Shown in pieces: positions 41,233-49,665 of a stretch of DNA of 64,000 bases (position 1 is the stretch's first letter; every line of letters starts with the position of its first letter). The notes below the pieces were generated by a model that worked only from the letters and a program-made list of their open reading frames with translations, ran no database searches and was not told the DNA's origin. The DNA is from Allocatelliglobosispora scoriae (GTDB taxonomy: Bacteria > Actinomycetota > Actinomycetes > Mycobacteriales > Micromonosporaceae): positions 186,001-250,000 of the forward strand of contig NZ_JACHMN010000002.1 in NCBI RefSeq assembly GCF_014204945.1. Reading direction: 5' to 3'. The translations under genes were made by a program, and so were the position numbers.

Positions 41233-42251
41233 GCGGTGACCTCACGATCGGACAGGGTGACGGCGGCGGGGCGCCATGCTGCGGCCGCCGCGAGGACGGT
41301 CACCGCCGCGAGCACCCCGGCGGCTGCCCAGGTCTGGGCGTCAGGATGAATCAAAGACTGCCCGCGCAGCGCCTGCCAGGTGACAAGCAGCGTGACACCG
41401 GCGTACCCCACTGATGCGGCGACGATGAGGCGGGCCCGGACCACCGGGTCCTGCAGGCGGCGGAACCGGCGGGCGAGCAGGGCCAGCGCGAGGCCGAGCA
41501 GCGGCAACGCCTGCAGGGCGTGCATGCCGATGAAGTGGCCGATCCGCAGGTCGCCCCCGACGGTGCTCCAGCCGAGCAGCGGCAGGCCGGGACCCCCGTC
41601 CTCGACGCCGACCGCATGGGCGCCGATCGTCGTGGGCGGCGCGGTCGCCATGCCGTCGATCTGGTCGGCGGTGGGGCTCGTCATGAGGAAGCCGACGCCG
41701 AGCCCGGCGAGTGCGATGACCAGCCCGAACCGCACGGCGAGCGTGGTGGCGCGGTCGTCGAGGCGGCGGCGCCACAGGAGGATCGCGACGGCGGCGGTGG
41801 CGAGCCAGAGCACGACGATCGTCGCGCCCATCACCGAGAAGAGCGTGGCGTCGAGGGCGGTGTCGTAGTTGAAGTGACTGCGGCGTCCACGCACGACCTG
41901 GCCGACGATGACGGCCATCTCGATCAGCGACGACGACGCGATGACCGTGCCGAGCCACCAGCGCAGACGCGGTGCCCGGTCGATCAGCGAGATCAGCCAT
42001 GCGAAGGTGACGGAGTAGATGGCGAGGGAGATGGCGAACTTCAACGGCTTGAGCCAGATCGGCGCACCGAGGAGGATTCGGTCATCAGCGATGAGTCCCA
42101 CGGTGCTGACCAGGGCGAGCGCTGCCATGATCAGGGCGGTCACGATGAGCGGTGGATGGATGCGGACGAGGCGAAGCACTGGGTCCCCCAGAATGGATAG
42201 CGGCACTCTCCGGTATCGGATAGGCGTACTATCCATCAAGGGGCCGCACAA
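41229..42251 (-). CDS. Multi-helix membrane protein of unknown function
   Basis: About 335 residues with seven to eight hydrophobic helices and motifs WLKPLKFAISLAIYSVTFAWLI, RRSHFNYDTALDATLFSVMGATIVVLWL, GDLRIGHFIGMHALQALPLLGLALALLARRF (His pair in HFIGMHALQ). I do not recognise a named family, though conserved His in helices suggests a haem- or metal-associated membrane protein. Operon with the ABA4-like gene. Start uncertain: ATG at 42236 would put the MerR dyad inside the coding region; GTG at 42179 would leave it free. Confidence 0.82.
   Translation of the reverse strand: MCGPLMDSTPIRYRRVPLSILGDPVLRLVRIHPPLIVTALIMAALALVSTVGLIADDRILLGAPIWLKPLKFAISLAIYSVTFAWLISLIDRAPRLRWWLGTVIASSSLIEMAVIVGQVVRGRRSHFNYDTALDATLFSVMGATIVVLWLATAAVAILLWRRRLDDRATTLAVRFGLVIALAGLGVGFLMTSPTADQIDGMATAPPTTIGAHAVGVEDGGPGLPLLGWSTVGGDLRIGHFIGMHALQALPLLGLALALLARRFRRLQDPVVRARLIVAASVGYAGVTLLVTWQALRGQSLIHPDAQTWAAAGVLAAVTVLAAAAAWRPAAVTLSDREVTA
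42218..42234. promoter_or_regulatory. MerR-type dyad in the divergent promoter
   Basis: GGATAG-GCGTA-CTATCC is a perfect 17-bp dyad; a further GGATAG half lies at 42195-42200. It is located 32 bases before the MerR start and at the 5' end of the divergent membrane-protein operon. Confidence 0.6.
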
Positions 42252-42265
42252 CGCAAGGGAGAAAC

Positions 42266-42913
42266 ATGCGCATCGCTGAGCTGAGTCGGCAAGCCGACGT
42301 GCCGGTCCCGACGATCAAGTACTACCTGCGCGAGGGCCTGCTGCCCCCGGGGGAGCTGCGCAGCGCCAACCAGGCGCAGTACGGCGAGGAGCACGTGCGG
42401 CGCCTGAAACTGGTGCGCGCGCTCATCGAGGTCGGCCGGCTGCCGATCGCCGCGATCCGCCGTGTCCTGGAGCACATGGACGAGCCCGAACCCAACCTGC
42501 ACAACGTGCTCGGCCACGCCCTGATGGGCCTGGACCAGCGCGGCCCCGCCGACGACGAGCAGCTCGCCGCCGCGCTCAAGGAGATCGAGTCCCTGGCCGA
42601 GCGCCGAGGCTGGCGGCTGAGCCCCGACGGGCCGACCAAGCTCGCGGCGGCCGAGGTGATCGCCGCCCTGCGGCAGCTCGGCGTCACCGAACCCCTGGAG
42701 AACATCGACGACTACGCCGACACCGCCGAACGCGTGGCCCAGGTCGACATGAAGCTGGTCCGCAAACGGCTGGAGGATCCGGCCGGGCTCGTCTACGGCG
42801 TCGTCATCGGCACCGTCGTCGGCGACCAGCTGCTCGCCGCGCTGCGCCGACTGGCCCAGGAGGACGCCTCGGCCCGGATGTTCGGCATCACCGAGGTGAC
42901 GGAGCCATGCTGA
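42266..42913 (+). CDS. MerR-family regulator
   Basis: A 215-residue regulator with the MerR winged helix MRIAELSRQADVPVPTIKYYLREGLLPPGELRSANQAQYGEEHVRRLKLVRALIEVGRLPIAAIRRVLE and a long helical effector part without a metal-binding Cys cluster. Divergent from the ABA4-like operon and in operon with the following gene (7-base overlap). It probably responds to a small organic ligand (inference). GGGAGA precedes the ATG. Confidence 0.9.
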   Translation: MRIAELSRQADVPVPTIKYYLREGLLPPGELRSANQAQYGEEHVRRLKLVRALIEVGRLPIAAIRRVLEHMDEPEPNLHNVLGHALMGLDQRGPADDEQLAAALKEIESLAERRGWRLSPDGPTKLAAAEVIAALRQLGVTEPLENIDDYADTAERVAQVDMKLVRKRLEDPAGLVYGVVIGTVVGDQLLAALRRLAQEDASARMFGITEVTEPC

Positions 42914-43380
42914 AGCTGCCCGCCACCGCCCGAGCCATCGCCGACGCCGCCACCGAGGCGATCACCGCCGCGCAGGCCGCCGACGCCGACGCCTTCGACA
43001 CCGCCGCGACCCAGCTCGCCGGGCTCGACCGGGAGAAGGTCGGCATCGTGCTCGGCCACGTCATCCGGACGCTGCTGGAGCGCCGCCACCCCGACGGGCT
43101 CGACGGCGACGACATCCGCGCGATGCTCGCCGACTGCGTCCGGGGCGCGCTGCCGTGGCGGCCCGAGCTCGACCCGCACGTGCTCATCGTGCTGCTAGCC
43201 AACGCCCTCGACATCCACGAGCCCGACGAGGAGCGCACGGTCCTGAGCGCCGCCCAGGTCGCCGCGCACGCCCCGCTGCTCGTCGCGCACCTGGTCACCG
43301 GCTCGCGACTCGGCGCCCGGCACTACGTGGAGGCCGGGCTCGCCGAGATAGCCCGGGCCGAGACGATGGAGATGCCCTGA
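42907..43380 (+). CDS. Hypothetical helical protein coupled to MerR
   Basis: A 157-residue all-helical soluble protein (LPATARAIADAATEAITAAQAADADAFDTAATQLAGLDREKVGIVLGHVIRTLLERRHPDGLDGDDIRAMLADCVRGA). No recognised domain, no signal peptide. It starts inside the MerR gene, so stoichiometric co-expression and interaction with the regulator are plausible. Confidence 0.8.
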   Translation: MLKLPATARAIADAATEAITAAQAADADAFDTAATQLAGLDREKVGIVLGHVIRTLLERRHPDGLDGDDIRAMLADCVRGALPWRPELDPHVLIVLLANALDIHEPDEERTVLSAAQVAAHAPLLVAHLVTGSRLGARHYVEAGLAEIARAETMEMP

Positions 43381-43390
43381 CGCCCTCCTT

Positions 43391-43468
43391 ACTTCCGGAA
43401 GTTCCCCGATAATTTCTGGAATCCATTGACGACACGAGGCTCCGGTCGAATACTTGGGAGCGCTTCCA
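43391..43468 (+). promoter_or_regulatory. Xylanase promoter with CelR-like operator
   Basis: TTGACG (43426-43431), a 17-bp spacer and AATACT (43449-43454) form a promoter. TGGGAGCGCTTCCA (43455-43468) follows directly and differs by one base from TGGGAGCGCTCCCA, the CelR operator described in Thermobifida. A perfect palindrome ACTTCCGGAAGT lies at 43391-43402. The operator would cover the transcription start. Confidence 0.75.
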
Positions 43469-43562
43469 CAGGAAGCTTGACGAGCCTGCGACGACCTTCT
43501 TCCGCCCGGAACGAAACGCCGCATCGGCCGCCCGCCCGCTCCGCATCCTCAAGGGAGGAACC

Positions 43563-45575
43563 ATGACCGACCTCCACGCCCAGGTCCCCTCGGGACCACG
43601 AAGGTCGCGCCGCTTCACCACCCCGATCGCCGTCCTCGCCACCATCGCCGCATTCGCCACGCCGATCCTGCTCACGGCCGAGCCCGCCGCAGCCGCCGGA
43701 CCGCTGCGCGCCGCCGCAGCAGCCAAGAGCCGGTTCATCGGCTACGCCGCGGCAAACAGCCCGCTCGCCAACGAGGCCGCCTACCGCAGCATCGCCACGA
43801 CCGAGTTCAGCCAGGTCACGGCGGAGAACGCGATGAAATGGGACGGGACCGAGAACGTCGACAACGCCTTCACCTACGCCAACGGCGACGCGATCGTCGC
43901 CTCCGCCGCGGCGAACAACCAGGTCGTGCACGGGCACACCCTCGTCTGGCACAGCCAGACCCCCGGCTGGGTGCAGGGCCTGAGCGCGACCGCGATGCGC
44001 GCAGCGATGCAGGACCACATCTCCAACGTGGTCGGCCACTGGGCCAACAACCCGGTCGTGCAGTCGTGGGATGTGGTCAACGAGGTCTTCGACGAGAACG
44101 GCGGCATGCGCACCAGCTTCTGGTACAACACGCTCGGCCAGAGCTTCGTCGCCGACGCGTTCCGCTACGCCCGCGCCGCCGACCCCGACGCCAAGCTCTG
44201 CATCAACGACTACAACGTCGAAGGCATCAACGCCAAGAGCACCGCGATGTACAACCTCGTCTCCTCGCTGAAGAGCCAGGGCGTCCCGATCGACTGCGTC
44301 GGCTTCCAGACCCACCTCGCCGTGCAGTACGGCTTCCCGAGCCAGATGCAGCAGAACCTCCAGCGCTTCGCCGACCTCGGCGTCACGGTGCGCATCACCG
44401 AGCTCGACGTGCGCATCGAACTCCCCGCCGACTCCAACGAGATCGCCGCGCAGAACACCTACTACGGCAACGTCGTCAAGGCCTGCCTCGCCGTCACCGC
44501 CTGCACCGGCGTCACGATCTGGGGCTTCACCGACAAGTACTCCTGGATCCCGGACACCTTCCCCGGCCAGGGCCAGGGTTTGATCTACGACACCAACTAC
44601 TCGCCGAAGTCGGCGTACACGGCGGTGCTGGACGCCTTCGGCGGCGCACCGGCCGACACCACTCCCCCGAGCACCCCCGGCACTCCCACCGCCTCGGGTG
44701 TCACCTCCAGCAGCGCCACACTGAGCTGGAGCGCGTCGACCGACAACGTCGGGGTCACCGGATACGACATCCTGCGCGCACCGGGCACCAGCGGCGGCAC
44801 CTTCGCCGTCGTCGGCTCGTCCACGACCACGTCGTTCACCAACACCGGCCTGTCCCCTTCCACGTCATACCGCTACCAGGTCCGCGCCAAGGACGCCGCC
44901 GGAAACCTCTCCGCGACCTCCAGCGCCGTCACCGTCACCACCTCGGCCGGCACCGGGGACACCACCCCGCCGAGCACCCCGTCCGGCCTGGCCGCGTCGG
45001 GCACGACGAGCAGCAGCACGACCCTGACCTGGACGGCGTCCACGGACAATGTCGGAGTCACCGGATACGACATCCTGCGCGCACCGGGCACCAGCGGCGG
45101 CACCTTCGCCGTCGTCGGCTCGTCCACGACCACGTCGTTCACCAACACCGGCCTGTCCGCCTCCACGTCCTACCGCTACCAGGTCCAGGCGAAGGACGCG
45201 GCAGGCAACGTCTCCACGGCCTCCAGCGCCGTCACCGTGACCACCACCAGCGGTGGCGGTGGCGGCGGCTGCTCGGCGACGGGCACCGTGCAGAGCACGT
45301 GGAACAACGGCTACGTCATCCAGCCGCTGACCGTCACCAACACCGGCACCTCGACCATCACGAGCTGGACCGTGACCTTCACCCTTCCGGCGGGCCACAC
45401 GCTCACCGGATCGTGGAACGCGACCTTCACGGTCAGCGGTCAGATCGTGACCGCGAAGAGCATCTCCTGGAACGGCACCCTGGCACCGGGGGCGTCGACC
45501 TCCTTCGGATTCCAGGCCTCTCGCCCGTCCGGCGACACCAGCGTGCCGTCGGGCTACACCTGCACCACGCCGTAA
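43563..45575 (+). CDS. Secreted GH10 endo-beta-1,4-xylanase with two FN3 and a CBM2
   Basis: A 670-residue modular enzyme. Long signal peptide (to about residue 46), then a GH10 barrel: FSQVTAENAMKWDGTE, VVHGHTLVWHSQTP, SWDVVNEVFDENG with acid/base Glu174, and VTVRITELDVR with nucleophile Glu280. Two fibronectin type III modules (about 362-455 and 463-556) are nearly identical, sharing 102 bp of identical DNA. The C-terminal CBM2 (about 563-670) is a cellulose/xylan binder. It hydrolyses xylan outside the cell. A CelR-like operator sits at its promoter. AGGGAGG precedes the ATG. Confidence 0.96.
   Translation: MTDLHAQVPSGPRRSRRFTTPIAVLATIAAFATPILLTAEPAAAAGPLRAAAAAKSRFIGYAAANSPLANEAAYRSIATTEFSQVTAENAMKWDGTENVDNAFTYANGDAIVASAAANNQVVHGHTLVWHSQTPGWVQGLSATAMRAAMQDHISNVVGHWANNPVVQSWDVVNEVFDENGGMRTSFWYNTLGQSFVADAFRYARAADPDAKLCINDYNVEGINAKSTAMYNLVSSLKSQGVPIDCVGFQTHLAVQYGFPSQMQQNLQRFADLGVTVRITELDVRIELPADSNEIAAQNTYYGNVVKACLAVTACTGVTIWGFTDKYSWIPDTFPGQGQGLIYDTNYSPKSAYTAVLDAFGGAPADTTPPSTPGTPTASGVTSSSATLSWSASTDNVGVTGYDILRAPGTSGGTFAVVGSSTTTSFTNTGLSPSTSYRYQVRAKDAAGNLSATSSAVTVTTSAGTGDTTPPSTPSGLAASGTTSSSTTLTWTASTDNVGVTGYDILRAPGTSGGTFAVVGSSTTTSFTNTGLSASTSYRYQVQAKDAAGNVSTASSAVTVTTTSGGGGGGCSATGTVQSTWNNGYVIQPLTVTNTGTSTITSWTVTFTLPAGHTLTGSWNATFTVSGQIVTAKSISWNGTLAPGASTSFGFQASRPSGDTSVPSGYTCTTP
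44754..45158 (+). repeat. Identical 102-bp direct repeat in the two FN3 modules
   Basis: Bases 44754-44855 and 45057-45158 are identical over 102 bp (offset 303 bp). The FN3 DNA on either side is only similar. This points to recent duplication or gene conversion between the two modules. Confidence 0.85.
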
Positions 45576-45589
45576 CACTCCCCTGAACG

Positions 45590-45631
45590 ACGGTGGGCCG
45601 CCCCTCAACTCTCAGAGGAGCGGCCCACCGT
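45590..45631. terminator. Terminator hairpin after the xylanase gene
   Basis: ACGGTGGGCCGC pairs with GCGGCCCACCGT, with an inner CCTC/GAGG extension past one mismatch. It begins 15 bases after the stop and overlaps the 3' end of the convergent decayed gene. Confidence 0.8.
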
Positions 45632-46229
45632 TCCCGTTGCCATTGTGCTGATCGACGCCCGCCCGATTCGCCGCAGCTCCGTGATCTTGATGGCCATCGG
45701 GTACAGCGGAATCATCGAACGACCCGCTGCTTCGATACGCCGCCTCATCGTCGTGGTAAGAGCTCGGCGGTTCTCCGCGTCGACGGCCAACCACTCCTGC
45801 CGGACGCTGTCGAAGTACTCCGAGTACGGCATCCGAGACCAATTGCCCAATACCGCGCGATCGACAACCGGGAACACAGCCGGCAGCAGGAAGTGGCAGA
45901 ATTTCGAGGCGAAGACAGGAGACCTCGTCGGTTTGATCAGCGCGACCGCCCGGACGAATGGTTCGACCTCGCTCCAACGCACAGTCGCGGTCGACAATGG
46001 GCCGGCAGGCAGAATTCCACATGGCTCCCACCGACGACGCATGTTCGTTGAACCGCTGTGTCAGGAGCGCGCGAGGGAACGGACGGGTGGCTTTCCATCT
46101 CCTGAGCTTCGGATAGATCTCCTCCCATCACGACGGAGTGAACATCGACCGGGAACACATCTCGGCGAGTGCCGCGTAGTGGCCGTTGTGGAAGTCCGGC
46201 GGCCACTTCCTGCGCTGCCATATGATCAT
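45605..46229 (-). pseudogene. Decayed gene: in-frame stop plus frameshift
   Basis: Reading the minus strand from the ATG at 46229 gives MIIWQRRKWPPDFHNGHYAALAEMCSRSMFTPS, an in-frame TGA, then WEEIYPKLRRWKATRPFP ... ASSVGAMWNSACRPIVDR. The protein continues in another frame as TATVRWSEVEPFVRAVALIKPTRSPVFASKFCHFLLPAVFPVVDRAVLGNWSRMPYSEYFDSVRQEW to a stop at 45605. The coherent protein-like text across both lesions shows a former gene of about 200 codons. Family not recognised. Sequencing error is unlikely to explain two separate lesions, but is not excluded. Confidence 0.65.
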
Positions 46230-46381
46230 TCCGCGCTCGAGTTCACGCACGGAATCGAGCCGCGGCGCCGACGGTTCATCCATCCCTCATCCTGACGGAC
46301 GGCACTTAAGGGTGGCGGGTCAGGGTCGGCTCCTGGAATTGCCCGGACGCGCGCGCTCACAGGTCACAGCCAGGATCAGGC

Positions 46382-46963
46382 ATGACCTCTCCCGCGCCCT
46401 CGCGCTCGCTCGGCCCGTTGCTCATCGCCGCCCCACTCTGCATCGCCGGGTACGGCGCGATCCGGCTGATCGGCATGGCGGACGGCCGTTACGGCCCCGG
46501 CCTGGACTGGCAGCTCGCCCACCTGGTGGCCCTGGTCGGCATGGTGGCGTTCGTACCGGTGATCCTGCGGCTGTCCCGCTGGACCCGTCCGGGACGGCTG
46601 CGCACCACGGTCGTCGCGGCCACCCTGTTCGGGCTCGCCGCCTCGATGGTCCAGTTCGGCGCCGACATCGTCGAGGCGCTGATGGCCGAGGACAAGGCCG
46701 AGATGCGTCGGCTGTCGCGCAGCTTCACGTCGATCCCCGGAGTCGAGCCCGTCGTCTACCAGATCGGTCCGCAGCTCTTCTTCCTCGGGCTGGTCGCGCT
46801 CGCGGCACTGCTGACGAGGGCCGGACGGCTGCCGTGGTGGAGCCCGGTCCTGATCCTCGTCAGCGTGGTGCTTCCGGTGTTCACATTGGACCTGATCACG
46901 GTGACGGGGCTGGGCATCCTGATCGCGTTCGCGCCGGTGCGCGTACCCATCGGGACCGCCTGA
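46382..46963 (+). CDS. Integral membrane protein of unknown function
   Basis: A 193-residue protein with five to six hydrophobic helices (GPLLIAAPLCIAGYGAIRLIG, LAHLVALVGMVAFVPVILRL, TVVAATLFGLAASMVQFGAD, GPQLFFLGLVALAALLTRAG, VLILVSVVLPVFTLDLI). A charged loop between helices contains EALMAEDKAEMRRLSRSF. No family recognised. GTG/ATG choice: ATG at 46382. Confidence 0.8.
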   Translation: MTSPAPSRSLGPLLIAAPLCIAGYGAIRLIGMADGRYGPGLDWQLAHLVALVGMVAFVPVILRLSRWTRPGRLRTTVVAATLFGLAASMVQFGADIVEALMAEDKAEMRRLSRSFTSIPGVEPVVYQIGPQLFFLGLVALAALLTRAGRLPWWSPVLILVSVVLPVFTLDLITVTGLGILIAFAPVRVPIGTA

Positions 46964-47072
46964 TCTTGATCTTCTCGACCGCCCTCGCCGCCGGCTTCTC
47001 CGCGGGTCGTGATTGCTCCGCGGGTGTGAAACGCCTAGCTTGGATGAAGCTCGATGGATGGCGGGGGCCGCG

Positions 47073-48296
47073 ATGGTGATCAGCAGAAGGGCCGTTCTGG
47101 GAGCGGCGATGGGGGTGACGGCCGCCGCGCTGGCCGGGTGCGTGCCGGAGTCGCCGACGACCCGACCGTCCGCGAGCGCATCGTCGGTCGTCACCTCGCC
47201 GGCGGGTCCGGCACCGGTCCCTTCGCCGACGGGGCGGCTGATCGGCGACGGCAGCACCCAGGACACCGGCCCTCAACCGCACCAGCCGCGCCCGCAGCGC
47301 CTCGGGCCGGGCGAGGAGCCGCCGCAGTTCGTGGTCCTGTCCTGGGATGGCGCCGGGTCAGCCCAGCTGTTCACCCGCTTCCGCGGCCTGGCGCAGGAGC
47401 TGGGCGGCGCGATGACGTTCTTCCTGTCCGGGATCTACACGCTCCCCGAACGGAATCGGAGCTTCTACCGGCCGCCGCGCCACCCGGTCGGCGCGTCATC
47501 GCTCGGGTTCCTGTCGGACCGGTCGGTGCATGACGCCATCGAGCAGGTCGGCATCGCCTGGCACGAGGGCCACGAGATCGGGACCCACTTCAACGGCCAC
47601 TTCTGCGGTCCCGGCGGGGTGTCGGACTGGTCGCCCGCCGACTGGGACAGCGAGATCGACCAGGCGATCGCCATGGTGTCACAGTGGCGGACTAACACCG
47701 GGTTCACCGACCTGCCGCCGCTGCCGTTCGATTACGCGAAAGAGCTGATCGGCGGGCGTACGCCATGCCTCGAGGGCCGGGCTAACCTGCTGAAGGCGAA
47801 ACGGGTCCAGCAGTGGCGATACGACAGCTCGGGGACCGGGATCCAGACCTGGCCGTCGAGGTTCCGCAACGGACTGTGGAACCTGCCGATGCAGCAGATC
47901 CCGTTTCCGGGGCACAGCTTCGAGGTCCTCGCGATGGACTACAACATGATGTTCAACCAGTCGCGTACCCCCAACGGCGACGCCAGCCGACGGCCGACCT
48001 GGTACAAGCAGGCCCGTGACGCGTACCTCGCCGGTTTCCAGCGCGCCTACACCGCCAACCGGGCACCGCTGATCATCGGCAACCACTTCGAGCGGTGGAA
48101 CGGCGGCATCTACATGGACGCGATCACCGATGCGGTCCGGCAGATGGCTCAGCACGACTCGGTGCGCTTCGTCTCATTCCGGCAGTTGGTCGAGTGGCTC
48201 GACGCGCAGGACCCCGCGGTCCTCGCCAAGCTCCGCACGCTGCCGGTCGGGCACAAGCCGACCGGGGGTTGGGCGACGTTCCTCGGCTCCACCTGA
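47073..48296 (+). CDS. Polysaccharide-deacetylase-like lipoprotein (CE4-type fold)
   Basis: A 407-residue exported protein. Twin-arginine-like start MVISRRAVLGAAMGVTAAALAGC gives a lipobox with the Cys at residue 23. After a Ser/Pro linker the catalytic-type domain shows FVVLSWDGAGSAQLFTRF (Asp where CE4 has T-F-D-D), AMTFFLSGIYTLP, and GHEIGTHFNGHFCGPGGVSDWSPADWDSEIDQA (the H-E-I-G-(S/T)-H zinc-binding strand). Resembles actinobacterial polysaccharide deacetylases; substrate unknown. Convergent with the GH3 lipoprotein gene (5-base gap). Confidence 0.85.
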   Translation: MVISRRAVLGAAMGVTAAALAGCVPESPTTRPSASASSVVTSPAGPAPVPSPTGRLIGDGSTQDTGPQPHQPRPQRLGPGEEPPQFVVLSWDGAGSAQLFTRFRGLAQELGGAMTFFLSGIYTLPERNRSFYRPPRHPVGASSLGFLSDRSVHDAIEQVGIAWHEGHEIGTHFNGHFCGPGGVSDWSPADWDSEIDQAIAMVSQWRTNTGFTDLPPLPFDYAKELIGGRTPCLEGRANLLKAKRVQQWRYDSSGTGIQTWPSRFRNGLWNLPMQQIPFPGHSFEVLAMDYNMMFNQSRTPNGDASRRPTWYKQARDAYLAGFQRAYTANRAPLIIGNHFERWNGGIYMDAITDAVRQMAQHDSVRFVSFRQLVEWLDAQDPAVLAKLRTLPVGHKPTGGWATFLGST

Positions 48297-48301
48297 GCTG
48301 C

Positions 48302-49471
48302 TCACGGTCGGAGCGTGTCGACCCGCTTCACGGCCGCGTCGATCTGCGCCATCGTCAGTTGACCGGCTTTGACCTGTTTGACTGCGGTGTCCAGGGTCTT
48401 CCGCACGATGTCCGGGTCGTAGACCTGCTGGTTGGCGTAGACCAGCAGGTCCACGCCCGCCTGCACGGCGAGCGTGAACGCCTCGGCGTCACCATATCTG
48501 CCGGTGATTCCGGCCGCCTGCATGTCGTCGCTGACGACCGGTCCGGCCCACCCGAGCTCGCCGCGCAGCAGCTCCGTGACCACCTTGGGCGACAGCGACA
48601 TCGGCCGGCTCGGATCGAGCTGGCGGTTGAGCAGATGGGCGACCAGCACCGAGTCGGTGTTCCCGTCGGCGATCAGGCGCTGGAACGGCACCAGCTCCGA
48701 CCGCTTCCACGTCGACGTCACGTCGACCACGTCGAAGTCGGTGTTGCCGGTGGCGCTGCCGAAGCCGGGGAAATGCTTGATCGACGTCTTGATCCCGGCG
48801 GCCCGGTGCACCTTGATCTCCTCGGCCGCGTTGGCGACCACGACGTTCGGATCCGCTGAGAAGCTCCGGCCGAGCTCGCCGATGGCGGGGTTGGCCGGGT
48901 TGACGTTCAGGTCCACGACCGGCGCGAAGTTCATCGTCACGCCGATGGACTTCATGCTCCTGACCATGCCCTGGGCCCAGGACGCGGTGTTCGCCGTCGT
49001 GTTCACCGCCCCGACCTGCTGCTGCGACTGCGACGCCGGGAAGCCGTCGCCGGGGTTGAGCCGCGAGATCTGACCGCCCTCCTGGTCGATGGAGACGATC
49101 AGCGGGCCGGGCGCGGCGTCACGCAGGGACTTGACGAGGCTGGTCACCTGGGCCGGCGACGTGATGTTGCGCGGCCCGCCGGTGAGCTGGTCGGTATCGA
49201 ACAGGATCACACCGCCCAGGCCCTGCTCGCGGATCGCACGCACGATCCAGTCACCCGGTGCGACGCTCGTCCCTCGAAACCCGACGACGAGCAGGCTCGC
49301 CACCTTGCGCCGCAGCGCTGCCTCGTCCAGAACCGGCGCCTTTTCGCCCGCCGTCGGCGCCGACGACGAGGCCGACGATCCGCCGCCCGCCGATCCGCAT
49401 CCGGCGAGAGCGGCCGACGCGGCCAGACCTGCCGCGGCGAGGAGTTGGCGGCGGCTCATCTGGGCGCCCAT
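48302..49471 (-). CDS. GH3 family lipoprotein, beta-N-acetylhexosaminidase (NagZ-like)
   Basis: About 389 residues. Starts MGAQMSRRQLLAAAGLAASAALAGC (lipobox Cys). GH3 N-terminal domain: GLGGVILFDTDQL, PLIVSIDQEGGQISRL, MKSIGVTMNFAPVVDLNVNPANPAIG, KTSIKHFPGFGSATGNTDFDVV (the KH(F/S)PG-x-G and following D/H loop of NagZ-type enzymes), VLVAHLLN and GPVVSDDMQAAGI with the nucleophile Asp. The single-domain size fits NagZ-like hexosaminidases releasing GlcNAc, for example from peptidoglycan or chitin oligomers. ATG at 49471 or 49459. Confidence 0.9.
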   Translation of the reverse strand: MGAQMSRRQLLAAAGLAASAALAGCGSAGGGSSASSSAPTAGEKAPVLDEAALRRKVASLLVVGFRGTSVAPGDWIVRAIREQGLGGVILFDTDQLTGGPRNITSPAQVTSLVKSLRDAAPGPLIVSIDQEGGQISRLNPGDGFPASQSQQQVGAVNTTANTASWAQGMVRSMKSIGVTMNFAPVVDLNVNPANPAIGELGRSFSADPNVVVANAAEEIKVHRAAGIKTSIKHFPGFGSATGNTDFDVVDVTSTWKRSELVPFQRLIADGNTDSVLVAHLLNRQLDPSRPMSLSPKVVTELLRGELGWAGPVVSDDMQAAGITGRYGDAEAFTLAVQAGVDLLVYANQQVYDPDIVRKTLDTAVKQVKAGQLTMAQIDAAVKRVDTLRP

Positions 49472-49665
49472 CCACTCAAAATATCCGAAATACCTTCGCC
49501 TGGTACGCGAAACAGCAGCCCACGGCTCAGGCATGCTGAAGCCTGACCATCGCCCGGTAGTTCACCCGTGCACGCCCGCAGTGCCGTCGATCAAGGCGCC
49601 GCGTCCCGGCTGAACTGGCCGTTCACGGGGCCTCGCGCTGTAAGGAGTTACCCTATGATCCGCCG

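Noticed and set aside
44754-45158. Insertion-sequence terminal repeats
   Set aside because: The repeats are direct, in frame and inside FN3 coding sequence, so module duplication explains them.
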